A program made the translations under genes and the position numbers. Of a stretch of DNA of 64,000 bases, positions 45,664-54,715 are shown in pieces. How positions within the stretch are numbered: the first letter of the stretch is position 1; each line of letters opens with the position of its first letter. The notes beneath the pieces are model-generated. The model saw only the letters and a program-made list of their open reading frames with translations, ran no database searches and was not told where the DNA came from. This DNA is from Neopararhizobium haloflavum (GTDB lineage Bacteria > Pseudomonadota > Alphaproteobacteria > Rhizobiales > Rhizobiaceae), in NCBI RefSeq assembly GCF_002750855.1, contig NZ_NWUC01000001.1, positions 248,001 to 312,000 on the forward strand, written 5' to 3'.

Positions 45664-47019
45664 TCAGGTCACGGCGGCTGCGATGGCGGGTGGCTGGTTG
45701 TAGGCCCGGTAGACGAGTTGGGAGGGGCGGCCGACGAGATGACGGTCAACGCCGTCTTCGAGCGCGCGCGCATATATCTCGAGCGCGCCGTCGATCGCCT
45801 CGAGCGTTTCGTCGATCGCGGTGTCGTCATGGGTGTATCCCACGACGAGCGAGGGCATGAGAACGCCGCGGCGGATCGTTTCCTGAAGGAACAGTGTTCG
45901 GAAGGCCTGGGAGGGACGGCCGTCGGCATCGAATGTCGTATAGGCGAGACAGTTGGGCCGGCCGACGGTTGCGACCTGCGCGGACACGCCATGCCGCCGC
46001 GCAGCGTCGGCGACCCCTTCGGCCAGGCGGCTGCCCTGCCGCTCGATATGCGCGATCACCGGCTCGTCGCGATAGATCCTCATTGTGGCGATCGCGGCGG
46101 CGAGCGCATGCGTTTCCGCGCCGTGCGTCGTCGAAAGCAGGAAGACGCGCGGCTTGTCGATATGATCGAGCCCGCCGAGCCGCATATATTCGCGCTTTCC
46201 CGCAAGCGCGGATACTGAAAAGCCATTGGCCAGAGCCTTGCCGAAGCACGAAAGATCGGGCTCGATGCCGTAGATATGCTGGGCGCCGCGTGCATGCCAG
46301 CGGAAACCGGTGATCATCTCGTCAAGGATGAAGAGCGCGCCGTTGGCGTGGCACAGCCGTTTGACCTCGTGCAGGAAATCGTCGCGTGGCTCCTCGTTGC
46401 GTGCAGGTTCCAGGATCAGCGCTGCAATGCGGCCGGGATAGCGGGCGAAGAGACTGGCGACGCTCTCAAGGTCGTTGTAGCGGAAGGTCGCGGTGAGCTG
46501 GCGGATCGCGTCAGGTATCCCCGCGTGCATGGCGGTGGTCCCGATGAACCAGTCATCCGTCGAGAAAAACGGGTGGTCGCCGCAGCAGGCAATCATGTCG
46601 CGACCGGTGTAGGCACGGGCGAGGCGGACAGCGCCCGAGGTTGCATCCGAGCCGTCCTTGCAGAATTTGACCATCTCGGCCGTTCCGATCAGATCCAGAA
46701 AGGCTTCCGCGCAATCGACCTCGAGCCGCGCCGGACGGGTGAAGTTGCACCCGTCGCGCATTGCCTGCATGGCCGCCTCGACAACCGGCTGATAGCCATG
46801 GCCGAGGCCGACGGCCCGGTTGCCCATGCCGTACTCGATGTAGCGATTGCCTTCGACGTCGAAGACGTGGCAACCGGCACCGCGTTCGATGAAGCCCGGC
46901 GCGAGGACCGGATACTGGTCGTCGCCCTTGGCATAGGTATGCGCGCCGCCGGGGATCAGCCGATGTGCGCGTCTTTGAAGATCGGTCGAGCGTTCGAAAC
47001 GGGAAAAATGCCGCGTCAT
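45664..47019 (-). CDS. Class III aminotransferase, glutamate-1-semialdehyde aminomutase-like
   Basis: A 451-residue PLP enzyme of aminotransferase class III. The PLP-lysine segment [20 protein letters not shown], the upstream [20 protein letters not shown] with the cofactor aspartate, and [21 protein letters not shown] are all present. It resembles HemL, but its placement in a sugar cluster suggests transamination of a keto-sugar or a small aldehyde used for decoration. It lies 155 bases upstream of the NAD-dependent epimerase on the same strand. True HemL cannot be excluded from sequence alone. Confidence 0.85.
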   Translation of the reverse strand: MTRHFSRFERSTDLQRRAHRLIPGGAHTYAKGDDQYPVLAPGFIERGAGCHVFDVEGNRYIEYGMGNRAVGLGHGYQPVVEAAMQAMRDGCNFTRPARLEVDCAEAFLDLIGTAEMVKFCKDGSDATSGAVRLARAYTGRDMIACCGDHPFFSTDDWFIGTTAMHAGIPDAIRQLTATFRYNDLESVASLFARYPGRIAALILEPARNEEPRDDFLHEVKRLCHANGALFILDEMITGFRWHARGAQHIYGIEPDLSCFGKALANGFSVSALAGKREYMRLGGLDHIDKPRVFLLSTTHGAETHALAAAIATMRIYRDEPVIAHIERQGSRLAEGVADAARRHGVSAQVATVGRPNCLAYTTFDADGRPSQAFRTLFLQETIRRGVLMPSLVVGYTHDDTAIDETLEAIDGALEIYARALEDGVDRHLVGRPSQLVYRAYNQPPAIAAAVT

Positions 47020-47268
47020 GGGGCCGGCCTCCGGCGCGTTGCGGTTTGATGGGTCGGCGCAAGTCTACAGGCTGACGCCAGTGGCGCGTCTTGTCATTTT
47101 GGATGCCGGCTTCCTCCAATCGGCTGAATTCTCACTGCCGGCGCCGCCGATGCGGCGCGATGCACCCGTGCACTTCATGTCTGAGGTCCGTCCCGTACCT
47201 CGATTGGCCAGATGCCGGACGATGCTGCCTTCATGGCATGCCGCTGTAGACAAGCGGAGGTTCTCGTC

Positions 47269-48270
47269 ATGGCGGTTCTCATCACCGGGGGTGCCGGATA
47301 TATCGGCAGCCATACGGCATTGGCACTCATGGATGCGGGCGAGACGGTCTGCGTGATCGACGATCTCAGCACGGGTCTTCGTGAAAGCGTGCCGCCGGGC
47401 GCGCATTTCGAGCAGGGCAACGTCGCCGACAAGCTTTTCGTCCACCGCGTGATGAAGACCTTTGACGTCGATGCGGTGATCCATTTTGCCGGATCGATCC
47501 GCGTCGATGAGTCGGTCAGCGATCCGCTCAAGTATTTCCGCAACAACACCGATGCCTCCCGCCGATTGATCGAGGCGACGCTGGAAGCGGGTGTGCGTCA
47601 TTTCATATTTTCCTCGACCGCCGCCGTTTATGGCGATCCCGAGCGATTGCCGGTGACGGAAGACGGGGCACTGCGGCCGCTCTCTCCCTACGGAACGTCG
47701 AAGTTGATGACGGAGATGATGCTGCGCGACGTTTCCATGAGTTTGCCACTGCGCTTCACGGCGCTGCGATATTTCAATGTCGCTGGCGCAGACCCGGCCG
47801 GGCGCGCCGGACAGATCAGCCCCATCTCCACCCACCTGATCAAGATCGCGTGCGAAGCGGCCGTCGGCAAGCGCAGCCACGTCAACATCTACGGCACCGA
47901 TTTCGACACGCCCGACGGGACGGCCGTGCGCGACTACATTCATGTCAGCGACCTCGCCATCGCGCATTACCTCGCGCTCCAGCGTCTGAGGGCTGGCGGG
48001 ACCAGCATCGCCATGAATTGCGGCTATGGGGTCGGCTACTCCGTCCTTGAGGTCATCGAAGCGGTCAAGGCCGTTTCGGGGGTCGCTTTCCCGGCGATTC
48101 CATCCGAGCGCCGCCCAGGCGACAGTCCGAAGGTTGTCGCAGATTGCCGGTTGATCAAGAACGAGTGCGACTGGCGCCCGCGCTACAACGACCTTTCAAC
48201 GATCGTCGCCCACGCTCTTAAGTGGGAGAAGCTGCTTTGGGACGCGGGCCGATCCCTGCAACATGCGTGA
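47269..48270 (+). CDS. galE: UDP-glucose 4-epimerase
   Basis: A 333-residue extended short-chain dehydrogenase interconverting UDP-glucose and UDP-galactose. The NAD motif VLITGGAGYIGSHTALALMDAGE, FSSTAAVYGDPERLPVTE, the active-site YGTSKLM and the substrate-side RYFNVAGADPAGRAGQ are typical of GalE. ATG 47269 has a GGAGG site; the frame to 47212 adds 19 unlikely residues. It would supply UDP-galactose for the local polysaccharide. It stands alone, convergent with the LuxR-type gene. Confidence 0.92.
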   Translation: MAVLITGGAGYIGSHTALALMDAGETVCVIDDLSTGLRESVPPGAHFEQGNVADKLFVHRVMKTFDVDAVIHFAGSIRVDESVSDPLKYFRNNTDASRRLIEATLEAGVRHFIFSSTAAVYGDPERLPVTEDGALRPLSPYGTSKLMTEMMLRDVSMSLPLRFTALRYFNVAGADPAGRAGQISPISTHLIKIACEAAVGKRSHVNIYGTDFDTPDGTAVRDYIHVSDLAIAHYLALQRLRAGGTSIAMNCGYGVGYSVLEVIEAVKAVSGVAFPAIPSERRPGDSPKVVADCRLIKNECDWRPRYNDLSTIVAHALKWEKLLWDAGRSLQHA

Positions 48271-48287
48271 TCTTCGGGCGCCGGCGA

Positions 48288-48322
48288 CAAAAAAAGCCGG
48301 CCCGATCATCTGATCGGGCCGG
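48288..48322 (-). terminator. Intrinsic terminator of the LuxR-type regulator gene
   Basis: A perfect 12-base stem (CCGGCCCGATCA and TGATCGGGCCGG, two-base centre) is followed on the minus strand by CTTTTTTTG. It lies 25 bases after the regulator stop and 27 bases after the convergent galE stop. Confidence 0.85.
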
Positions 48323-48346
48323 AGGCGGCTTCACCCCATGCAGATA

Positions 48347-49144
48347 TCAGTTGCTGGCGGCCTGCGGCATCCCGAGCGCGCTTTCCATCGGGAACATGTC
48401 GTTGATCTTGTAGGCCACTTCCGTCCGGTTGGTCGCCTTGAGCTTCTTCATGATGTTGCGGATGTGGACCTTCACTGTGCTTTCGCGCAACTTCAGTTCA
48501 TAGGCGATGATCTTGTTGGCCTTGCCGCGGCGAAGCGCCTCGACGACTTCGGCCTGGCGGGTGGTGAACATGCCGGTCAGCGGCCGTGCCTCCTGCGTGG
48601 TCGTCTCGATCATATGGCGCATGGCGAGGACACTGCTCGCCGGCACGAAGATGCCACCGGCGATCGCAAGTCCGATCGCCTCCACGCACACGTCGATATC
48701 GACGGAGGTCGGGATATAGCCGCGCGCACCGCATTCCAGCGCCTTGAGGATCTGCTTCAGGTCATCTGTGTCAGCCAGGATGATCACCGGGATCGCCTTG
48801 AATTCCGCTGCCAGCCGCGTCACTTCGTTGGCGACGCCGGCATCGCTCATCCTGCGGCCGCCAAGATTGAGCAGGATTGCGGCGAGCGGCGTGTGATAGG
48901 CACGGTCCTTCCGCCATTCCTCGACCGAACCCATAGCGGCGACTTCCATGCCCAGGTTATGGTCGATGAGGGCTTTCGACAGGCATTCCCTGCCGAGCGC
49001 CCGGTTGTCGATGACGAGAAGGCACTGCTCGCATTCGCCAACGTCGCCTGCTCCACCGAGCCCATATCTGGCCAGATCGATCCCGCCCTTTTCAGACGCT
49101 GCCGATGTGCCATTGCCATATCGTGCTGCTGTATCCATACGCAT
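48347..49144 (-). CDS. LuxR-family regulator with degenerate receiver domain
   Basis: A 265-residue regulator. Residues about 38-160 have a receiver fold with altered catalytic positions. The phosphoacceptor site is N93 (AILLNLGGRRM), the acidic pair is D46-N47, and the conserved lysine is replaced (GYIPTS). Residues about 195-255 form a LuxR/NarL helix-turn-helix (FTTRQAEVVEALRRGKANKI, then RESTVKVHIRNIMKKL). It probably acts independently of phosphorylation. ATG 49144 is preferred because AAAGG lies just upstream; the longer frame adds 45 residues of AT-rich spacer. Its position at the end of the sugar cluster makes polysaccharide control plausible. Confidence 0.85.
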   Translation of the reverse strand: MRMDTAARYGNGTSAASEKGGIDLARYGLGGAGDVGECEQCLLVIDNRALGRECLSKALIDHNLGMEVAAMGSVEEWRKDRAYHTPLAAILLNLGGRRMSDAGVANEVTRLAAEFKAIPVIILADTDDLKQILKALECGARGYIPTSVDIDVCVEAIGLAIAGGIFVPASSVLAMRHMIETTTQEARPLTGMFTTRQAEVVEALRRGKANKIIAYELKLRESTVKVHIRNIMKKLKATNRTEVAYKINDMFPMESALGMPQAASN

Positions 49145-49580
49145 AACCCGCCTTTCCACACGATGACCCTCTTTCGAGTGATCGTTGCCACCGAAACCAA
49201 ATATAACGACAAAATTTATTGAGGCGCGCGATAGAGAAATTTGGTCTTCTATCGAGAGTTCAGCTTGCCCCGCCGCCATGTCTTGTATGGCTATGTGTTA
49301 CTGTATGGCGATCACAGGGGGTGATGGTTAACAAAAATCAATCAAGTCGTAAAAAAGTACTGCTCTAGGTGTTTGCACTTATATTCCGAGCTCAGTTCTT
49401 GTCGGGTCGGATGGTTGACGACGGGCGTAGTGGATGCGGCTGGTCTATGGCCACATTTATGAAATAGTTGATGTTTCGCTCATCAGGTATAGCAGTCTCT
49501 ACCTCGATTGCTTAGTTGACGATGAATGACGTGAGACGAATGATTGCCGTGCCAGCGTGAAACGTCAGCAACCCACGTGG

Positions 49581-49606
49581 CCTGTCCAGAGTATTGCGTG
49601 GACAGG
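49581..49606 (+). promoter_or_regulatory. Leader stem-loop 1 upstream of lhgO
   Basis: Perfect eight-base arms CCTGTCCA and TGGACAGG enclose a ten-base loop. It abuts the second stem-loop without a gap. No U-run follows, so it is not a simple terminator. It may be an RNA leader structure or a palindromic repeat. Confidence 0.5.
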
Positions 49607-49647
49607 ATAGGGGAGCCACCACCTAAGCCCGACCACGGCTCCCCTAT
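49607..49647 (+). promoter_or_regulatory. Leader stem-loop 2 upstream of lhgO
   Basis: Perfect 11-base arms ATAGGGGAGCC and GGCTCCCCTAT enclose a 19-base loop. It starts at the base after stem-loop 1 and ends 90 bases before the lhgO start. The two hairpins together make a compact structured leader candidate. Confidence 0.55.
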
Positions 49648-49737
49648 CGCGGGCTCGACGATTGTGCCAAGCATCGGACGGATCGGCGGCTGGCGGCTGT
49701 TGTCTTCACTGTGCCGGAAAGTGGGCGGGAGTTGCGG

Positions 49738-50970
49738 GTGACATACGATTTCTGCGTTGTCGGGGGCGGTATCGTCGGTTTGGCAACGGCCCTCAATCTT
49801 CTGGAGATGAAGCCCGATGCACGCCTCGTTCTCATCGAGAAGGAGGACGGGGTGGGCCGGCATCAGACCGGGCACAACAGTGGCGTCATCCATGCCGGGA
49901 TATACTATGCGCCGGGCAGTCTGAAGGCGCGGCTTTGCACGGAAGGCGCGGAAGCGACGAAGCGGTTTTGTGCCGAAGAGGGGATTGCCGTTGACACCTG
50001 TGGCAAGCTGATCGTCGCGACCAGCGCCACGGAGATGCAACGCATCGATGCGCTCCATGACCGTGCAACGAAGAACGGCCTGACACTCCAGCGGATCGGG
50101 CGGGACCACCTGCGCGAAATCGAGCCGAATATCGTGGGGCAGGGCGCGCTTCTCAGCCCAAAGACGGCCATCGTCGACTATCGCGCCGTGGCCGCGGCGA
50201 TGGCGGCGAGGATCAGGCGTGCCGGCGGAGAGATTCTCCTTCGACGTCGCGTCGACCGCATCGAGGTCGATGAAGATGCCGTGGAGGTCGGCGCAGGCGG
50301 CGAGGCGTGGCGGGCGGGCTATCTGGTCACATGCGCTGGTCTTCAGTCCGATCGGATCGCGCGGCTCGCCGGTGCGCGGACGGACTTTCGCATCCTGCCG
50401 TTCCGCGGCGAGTATTACCGGTTGCCGGCCGCCCGAAACGACATCGTCCGACACCTGATCTATCCCGCTCCCGATCCTTCACTGCCGTTTCTCGGCATCC
50501 ATCTGACGAAAATGATCGATGGTGGCATTACGGTGGGGCCCAATGCCGTCCTCGGCCTGGCGCGCGAGGGATACGGCAAGCTGGCGATGGCGCCGCAGGA
50601 CATGTGGGACATCGCATCCTTTTCCGGCTTCTGGCGGCTGCTCGCGCAGCAAAGGAAGAATGTCGCCGAAGAGGCAGCCAATTCGCTGTCAAAGCGCCGC
50701 TATCTGGAGAAGTGTCGCTTGTACTGCCCAGACCTCACGCTGGATGACCTCCTGCCTCAGGAGGCCGGCATTCGCGCCCAGGCAGTGACGGCGGCGGGCG
50801 AGATGATCCACGATTTCCTTTTCGTGGAAGGCGAGCGCAGCCTGCATGTGTGCAACGCGCCTTCGCCGGCGGCGACATCGGCCCTGCCGATCGGCCGGAT
50901 GGTCGCCGAACGATGCCTCGATCGCGCTTTGGATCGGCATGCCGCCAAAGGCGTCAGGCGCGTCCCCTGA
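49738..50970 (+). CDS. lhgO: L-2-hydroxyglutarate oxidase/dehydrogenase (FAD-dependent)
   Basis: A 410-residue FAD enzyme that oxidises L-2-hydroxyglutarate to 2-oxoglutarate and feeds electrons to the respiratory chain. The dinucleotide-binding motif FCVVGGGIVGLATALNLLE is near the start. The family-specific VGRHQTGHNSGVIHAGIYYAPGSLKARLC follows at about 40-70, and the C-terminus ends in the expected CNAPSPAATSALPIGRMV. I chose GTG 49738, with GGGAG a few bases upstream; a GTG at 49711 would add nine residues. The gene looks unrelated to the polysaccharide genes around it. Confidence 0.9.
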   Translation: MTYDFCVVGGGIVGLATALNLLEMKPDARLVLIEKEDGVGRHQTGHNSGVIHAGIYYAPGSLKARLCTEGAEATKRFCAEEGIAVDTCGKLIVATSATEMQRIDALHDRATKNGLTLQRIGRDHLREIEPNIVGQGALLSPKTAIVDYRAVAAAMAARIRRAGGEILLRRRVDRIEVDEDAVEVGAGGEAWRAGYLVTCAGLQSDRIARLAGARTDFRILPFRGEYYRLPAARNDIVRHLIYPAPDPSLPFLGIHLTKMIDGGITVGPNAVLGLAREGYGKLAMAPQDMWDIASFSGFWRLLAQQRKNVAEEAANSLSKRRYLEKCRLYCPDLTLDDLLPQEAGIRAQAVTAAGEMIHDFLFVEGERSLHVCNAPSPAATSALPIGRMVAERCLDRALDRHAAKGVRRVP

Positions 50971-51160
50971 CGCGCATGGCGGCGAGCGGCGGTTCTTCCT
51001 CGATGGGCATGTCGAATGCCGCAATCAGGCGACGCGCTGCGTTGCCGGCAATGTGAACTTGCGGAAACGCGGCCTCGACGCGTTTGGCGGAGCGATAGAT
51101 TTCAAGCAACAGCGCAATGTCACTTGGACAAAGACCACGCCGGGCGGGGCGCACTTCCAT
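50954..51160 (-). CDS. Small hypothetical protein
   Basis: A 68-residue product starting MEVRPARRGLCPSDIALLLE and ending in an Arg-rich tail. I do not recognise it. It is compact and predicted helical, with no membrane segment. ATG 51160 has a GGAGAACC site upstream, and base usage is like that of a coding region. Its last 17 bases overlap the end of lhgO on the other strand. The rest of this spacer (51161-51436) shows nothing else I can support. Confidence 0.5.
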   Translation of the reverse strand: MEVRPARRGLCPSDIALLLEIYRSAKRVEAAFPQVHIAGNAARRLIAAFDMPIEEEPPLAAMRVRGRA

Positions 51161-51436
51161 GACGGTTCTCCAGCAGGGTTCATCGAGCCCATCAGCCATT
51201 CCGAGTTCAGCCAGCCCGACGTCAATGGACCATATCGTCTATCGCGCGCGTAAGCGGGCTTCATTGATGAAGTCCTGATGCGAAGGTGATAATGCGCAGC
51301 CGGGCCAACGCGCTTTCCCAGCCCAAAGGATGCTACGTCGTTTGGCCGTCTTGCCGGCGGCGCGATGCGGCGGAACCATAGGCATACGCGATGCGCGCCG
51401 ATACCACGGCCAGCGGAATGGACGGAGCTGCCCGGC

Positions 51437-52882
51437 ATGCAGATATCGATCATGGGCTTCGTCGTCTGCGCCCTGCTTCTGACGGCAGGATACTACATGC
51501 GCGGGCCCGTCATCATCGCGATGATCGCGGCGCTGGCCTTCGGATCCACGTCGTTGATGACGTTGACCTCGCTGGGCGGGTCCTCTCCGTTGATCTACAC
51601 CATGTTCGCTGCGTTGTTCGTCGGCACGATGGTGATCCGACGACATTTGTGGAGCGAATTGGGTACGGCTTTCGCCACCATCCGCGTCAACTGGCTTATC
51701 GTCGGCCTGGTCGCATACGCGATCATCGGCGCCTGGCTTTTTCCGCGCTTCTTCCTTGGCCAGACAAGTGTTTTCGTTCAATCGAGCTCGCGCTACGGCG
51801 TGGTCGAGGCCTCTCTCGCTCCGGTGAATTCCAACATCACGCAGACAGCATATTTCACATTGGGCGCGATCACGTCGATCGGCCTCAGTGTTCTTCTGCT
51901 CGCGCGTGACAGGCTGGAACAGGTCCGGCGCGGATTTCTGGTGTGGGCAAGCCTTCACTGCGCCATGGGGGCGATAGACCTCGTCGGCAAGCTGGCCGGC
52001 GCCGGCGATCTTCTGGCGCCGATCCGAACCGCCAACTACGTCAATCTGACGGAAGCAAGCGAAGGAGGCTTCTGGCGCATCGCCGGTGCGTTCTCGGAAG
52101 CCTCTTCCTTCGGCGCCGTTTCGCTCGCCTGCATCGCCTTCAGCTATACCTATTGGCGCAAATCCGGATCGCGCTATGCGCGCAATCTGACGTTCGCTCT
52201 CCTGGTGCTCCTTCTTCTGTCGACCTCATCCACCGCCTATGTCGGGATCGCCATCATATCGCTTCCGGTGCTCGTCGGTCTTGGGCAGTCACTCGTGGCA
52301 AAGCGGTTCAGCCAGGATGACGTACTGATCGTGGTGACGTTCACGACGGGAGCTCTGCTGATGCTTGCTCTCGTTCTCAGCGACCGCGCTTTCTTCGAGC
52401 CGTTCGTTCGCCTGGTCGACGACATGGTCTTCAACAAGCTGAGCTCCGACTCGGGTCAGGAGCGGACATACTGGAACATGAAGAGCCTGCAAGCTTTTGC
52501 GGACACGGGAGGTCTCGGCATCGGTTTTGGCAGTTCTCGCGCCTCGAGCTGGCCAATCGCGGTGATTTCGCAGCTTGGCGCAATAGGCGCCTTGATGACG
52601 GCGGCGCTCGCTCTGGTCATCTTTCGAGGGCTGGGAAAAATGCGCGGTGCGGTCGATCGGCAGACCGAGGCGACCGTCAGCGCCGTGCGCGCGGCATCTC
52701 TGGCCGGGATGGTCGCCGGATCGCTGATCAGCGGGACGGCCGATCCGGGAATGCTGTTCTTTATCGCGCTGGCCGTGATCGCGTCGACACGAGCGCGGGT
52801 GCGTTTGAGAAGTGGCTACGCCGCCGCCGCGCCGGCTCCGACACCGCCGAACCGGCTTGCTACGCAATACGGCGCCGCATGA
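51437..52882 (+). CDS. O-antigen/exopolysaccharide polymerase-like membrane protein (Wzy/ExoQ type)
   Basis: A 481-residue protein with about twelve membrane helices and a long loop in the second half (about residues 300-355, LVLSDRAFFEPFVRLVDDMV through SSDSGQERTYWNM). A hydrophilic loop between late helices with S-x-x-x-R-x-x-x-W-like spacing is typical of O-antigen ligase/polymerase proteins. It lacks a strong family signature, so the call rests on topology and on its place beside a Wzx/Wzz-type locus that has no other polymerase candidate. ATG 51437 has GGAG upstream. Confidence 0.7.
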   Translation: MQISIMGFVVCALLLTAGYYMRGPVIIAMIAALAFGSTSLMTLTSLGGSSPLIYTMFAALFVGTMVIRRHLWSELGTAFATIRVNWLIVGLVAYAIIGAWLFPRFFLGQTSVFVQSSSRYGVVEASLAPVNSNITQTAYFTLGAITSIGLSVLLLARDRLEQVRRGFLVWASLHCAMGAIDLVGKLAGAGDLLAPIRTANYVNLTEASEGGFWRIAGAFSEASSFGAVSLACIAFSYTYWRKSGSRYARNLTFALLVLLLLSTSSTAYVGIAIISLPVLVGLGQSLVAKRFSQDDVLIVVTFTTGALLMLALVLSDRAFFEPFVRLVDDMVFNKLSSDSGQERTYWNMKSLQAFADTGGLGIGFGSSRASSWPIAVISQLGAIGALMTAALALVIFRGLGKMRGAVDRQTEATVSAVRAASLAGMVAGSLISGTADPGMLFFIALAVIASTRARVRLRSGYAAAAPAPTPPNRLATQYGAA

Positions 52883-52930
52883 TGGGAATGCGGCGCCGGA
52901 ATTGTCGGTTCGGTTATGCCCGGCAGATGG

Positions 52931-53311
52931 TCAGTCGTTCCATTCCGGCAGCGCTTCGATTTCTTCCTTGGTCATGTCGAGACTGATCGAGCCGTCCACC
53001 ATCGTCACCTGGTCGAGCATCACGATCACGTCCTTGTCACCGATGCCGAGAAAGCCACCGACTTCGAGTGCAAGCGCGGTAGGCTGCCCATCGGCCGTAC
53101 CAAGAACCTCTTCGATCTCACCGATCGTCTCGCCATCGGCGGTCATGACGTTCATGTCTTCCAGTTGGTCGACGCTGACTTCGAACGGCGCGACCATCTG
53201 TGCATCCGTCTCGATTTCGATGAGGTCAGCCGGCTGGGCGAGCGCGCCAGAGGCGCTTGCGGCCAGTGCCGTGGCGAGTGCAATCGCGGACAATCCATTC
53301 AGCGGAGTCAT
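52931..53311 (-). CDS. Exported PRC-barrel domain protein
   Basis: A 126-residue periplasmic protein with a signal peptide (residues 1-25, cleavage after ALA). One PRC-barrel-like domain follows (VSVDQLEDMNVMTADGETIGEIEEVLGTADGQ, written here as a landmark only; then LGIGDKDVIVMLDQVTMVDG). Such proteins are common members of alphaproteobacterial stress regulons; their molecular role is unclear. The EcfG-type promoter at 53346-53370 sits 35 bases upstream and is a perfect consensus match. This supports stress-sigma control. Confidence 0.85.
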   Translation of the reverse strand: MTPLNGLSAIALATALAASASGALAQPADLIEIETDAQMVAPFEVSVDQLEDMNVMTADGETIGEIEEVLGTADGQPTALALEVGGFLGIGDKDVIVMLDQVTMVDGSISLDMTKEEIEALPEWND

Positions 53312-53345
53312 GGGCTGGTATCCTCTTGTTTTTGAATGCGGTTAG

Positions 53346-53370
53346 AACGCCCCCGCTGGCGGACGGTTCC
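53346..53370 (-). promoter_or_regulatory. EcfG-type stress promoter of the PRC-barrel gene
   Basis: On the minus strand GGAAC (53370-53366) is followed after 16 bases by CGTT (53349-53346). It fits the rhizobial EcfG consensus exactly and lies 35 bases from the start codon. Confidence 0.75.
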
Positions 53371-53385
53371 AGCACCGAAAACAAA

Positions 53386-54597
53386 TCAGACGGTGGAAAC
53401 CACAATTCCGCCAAGGGCCGCGACGAGCACCACGATAAAGGGCGCCATCTTCCAGGCTGCCAGAAGCACAAAGCAGATCGCGGCAAGCGCGAAAGCAGCG
53501 GGGCCATCGATGGCCGAAACGAAGACGGGATCATAAAGGGCGGCAGCGAGGATGCCGACGACGGCCGCGTTCGTCCCGCGCATCATGACCTGAGCGATGC
53601 GCTGGCGCCGAAACGCCTGCCAGAACGGCAGTATTCCGATCAGCAGCAGCATGCCGGGCAGAAAAATCGCAATCAGCGCGATCGAGGCGCCAGGAAGACC
53701 GTTTGGCGGAAATGGAAGTACGGTGCCGAGGTAGGCTGCGAAGGTAAAGAGGGGGCCAGGCACGGCCTGGGCTGCGCCGTAGCCGGCGAGGAACGTATCG
53801 GCCGACAGCCAGCCAGCCCTGACTGTTTCCGCTTCCAGCAAAGGCAAGACAACGTGGCCGCCACCAAAGACAAGGGACCCTGACCGGTAGAATGCGTCAA
53901 AGAGCGCAGCAGCTCCCGGCTCACCGCCGGCGGCAACGATCGGAAGACCGATGAGCAAAGCAGCAAAGACAACAAGCGCGATCGTTCCAACTGTCCGGCT
54001 GACCGGAAAGCGGATGGTCTCGGCCTGTTCGGCCTCTTCCTCCGGCATGGTCAGAAATCCGCCGGCCAAGGCGCCAAGTACGATCGCGGTGATCTGCCCC
54101 ACAGAGCCCGGCAGGACCGCGGTAAGCGTCAATGCCGCGAGCGCGATGGCGGCTGTGCTCCGATCCGGGCAAAGGGCTCTTGCCATGCCCCAGACGGCGG
54201 TCGCCACGATTGCCACGGCGACGATTTTCAACCCGGACAGGATACCGGTTGCGAGGGGCCCGTCCACCGCGGCAGCCCCCATGCCGAACGCCACCAACAA
54301 GATGGCCGAGGGCAAGGTAAAGGCAACCCACGCCGCAAGCGCGCCTGCATAACCGGCGCGTTTCAACCCGAGGGCGAAACCGACCTGGCTCGATGCGGGA
54401 CCAGGCAGGAACTGGCAAAGTGCGACGAGATCGGCATAGCCTTTCTCATCGATCCAACGCCTGCGCAGCACAAGTTCATCGCGAAAATATCCAAGATGGG
54501 CGATCGGTCCTCCAAAGGAGGTCAGGCCGAGCTTCAGGAACGCGAGAAAGACTTCACCGGCATTTCCATCGCACGCGTCGCAGTTCGTCCTATCCAT
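53386..54597 (-). CDS. chrA: Chromate transporter (ChrA, two-domain)
   Basis: A 403-residue inner-membrane protein with the duplicated CHR architecture. Domain 1 has FLKLGLTSFGGPIAHLGYFRDE and LVALCQFLPGPASSQ. Domain 2 has FYRSGSLVFGGGHVVLPLLEAE and FLAGYGAAQAVPGPLFTFAAYLG. Such proteins expel chromate from the cytoplasm, driven by the proton gradient. ATG 54597 is preferred for the GGTGGGG-like upstream site; ATGs at 54621 and 54660 would add short leaders. It lies 118 bases downstream of the sigma-factor gene on the same strand. No chrB is nearby. Confidence 0.9.
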   Translation of the reverse strand: MDRTNCDACDGNAGEVFLAFLKLGLTSFGGPIAHLGYFRDELVLRRRWIDEKGYADLVALCQFLPGPASSQVGFALGLKRAGYAGALAAWVAFTLPSAILLVAFGMGAAAVDGPLATGILSGLKIVAVAIVATAVWGMARALCPDRSTAAIALAALTLTAVLPGSVGQITAIVLGALAGGFLTMPEEEAEQAETIRFPVSRTVGTIALVVFAALLIGLPIVAAGGEPGAAALFDAFYRSGSLVFGGGHVVLPLLEAETVRAGWLSADTFLAGYGAAQAVPGPLFTFAAYLGTVLPFPPNGLPGASIALIAIFLPGMLLLIGILPFWQAFRRQRIAQVMMRGTNAAVVGILAAALYDPVFVSAIDGPAAFALAAICFVLLAAWKMAPFIVVLVAALGGIVVSTV

Positions 54598-54715
54598 GCC
54601 CGCATCCCCACCGATCTCCATGCAAAAGTCGATAAGCATGCCCAGCTTGCGTGACAACAACCCAACCGGCGTGTCACGAAAGTTTCATGAATTGCGGGAG
54701 GACGGACCGAGCGCT

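Larger units (their letters stand above)
49145..49737. promoter_or_regulatory. Long divergent spacer between the LuxR-type gene and the LhgO gene
   Basis: These 593 bases contain no supported gene. The part from 49170 to 49520 is AT-rich and probably holds the promoter of the regulator. The part nearest lhgO contains two adjacent stem-loops, listed separately. Repeated TGTATGG strings occur near 49277 and 49299 and also at 3208 and 8504, but without consistent spacing. Confidence 0.4.

Noticed and set aside
45664-47019. Class III aminotransferase considered as the haem-pathway enzyme HemL
   Set aside because: It resembles HemL, but its place in the nucleotide-sugar cassette favours another amination role; no haem gene is nearby, so no hemL symbol was given.
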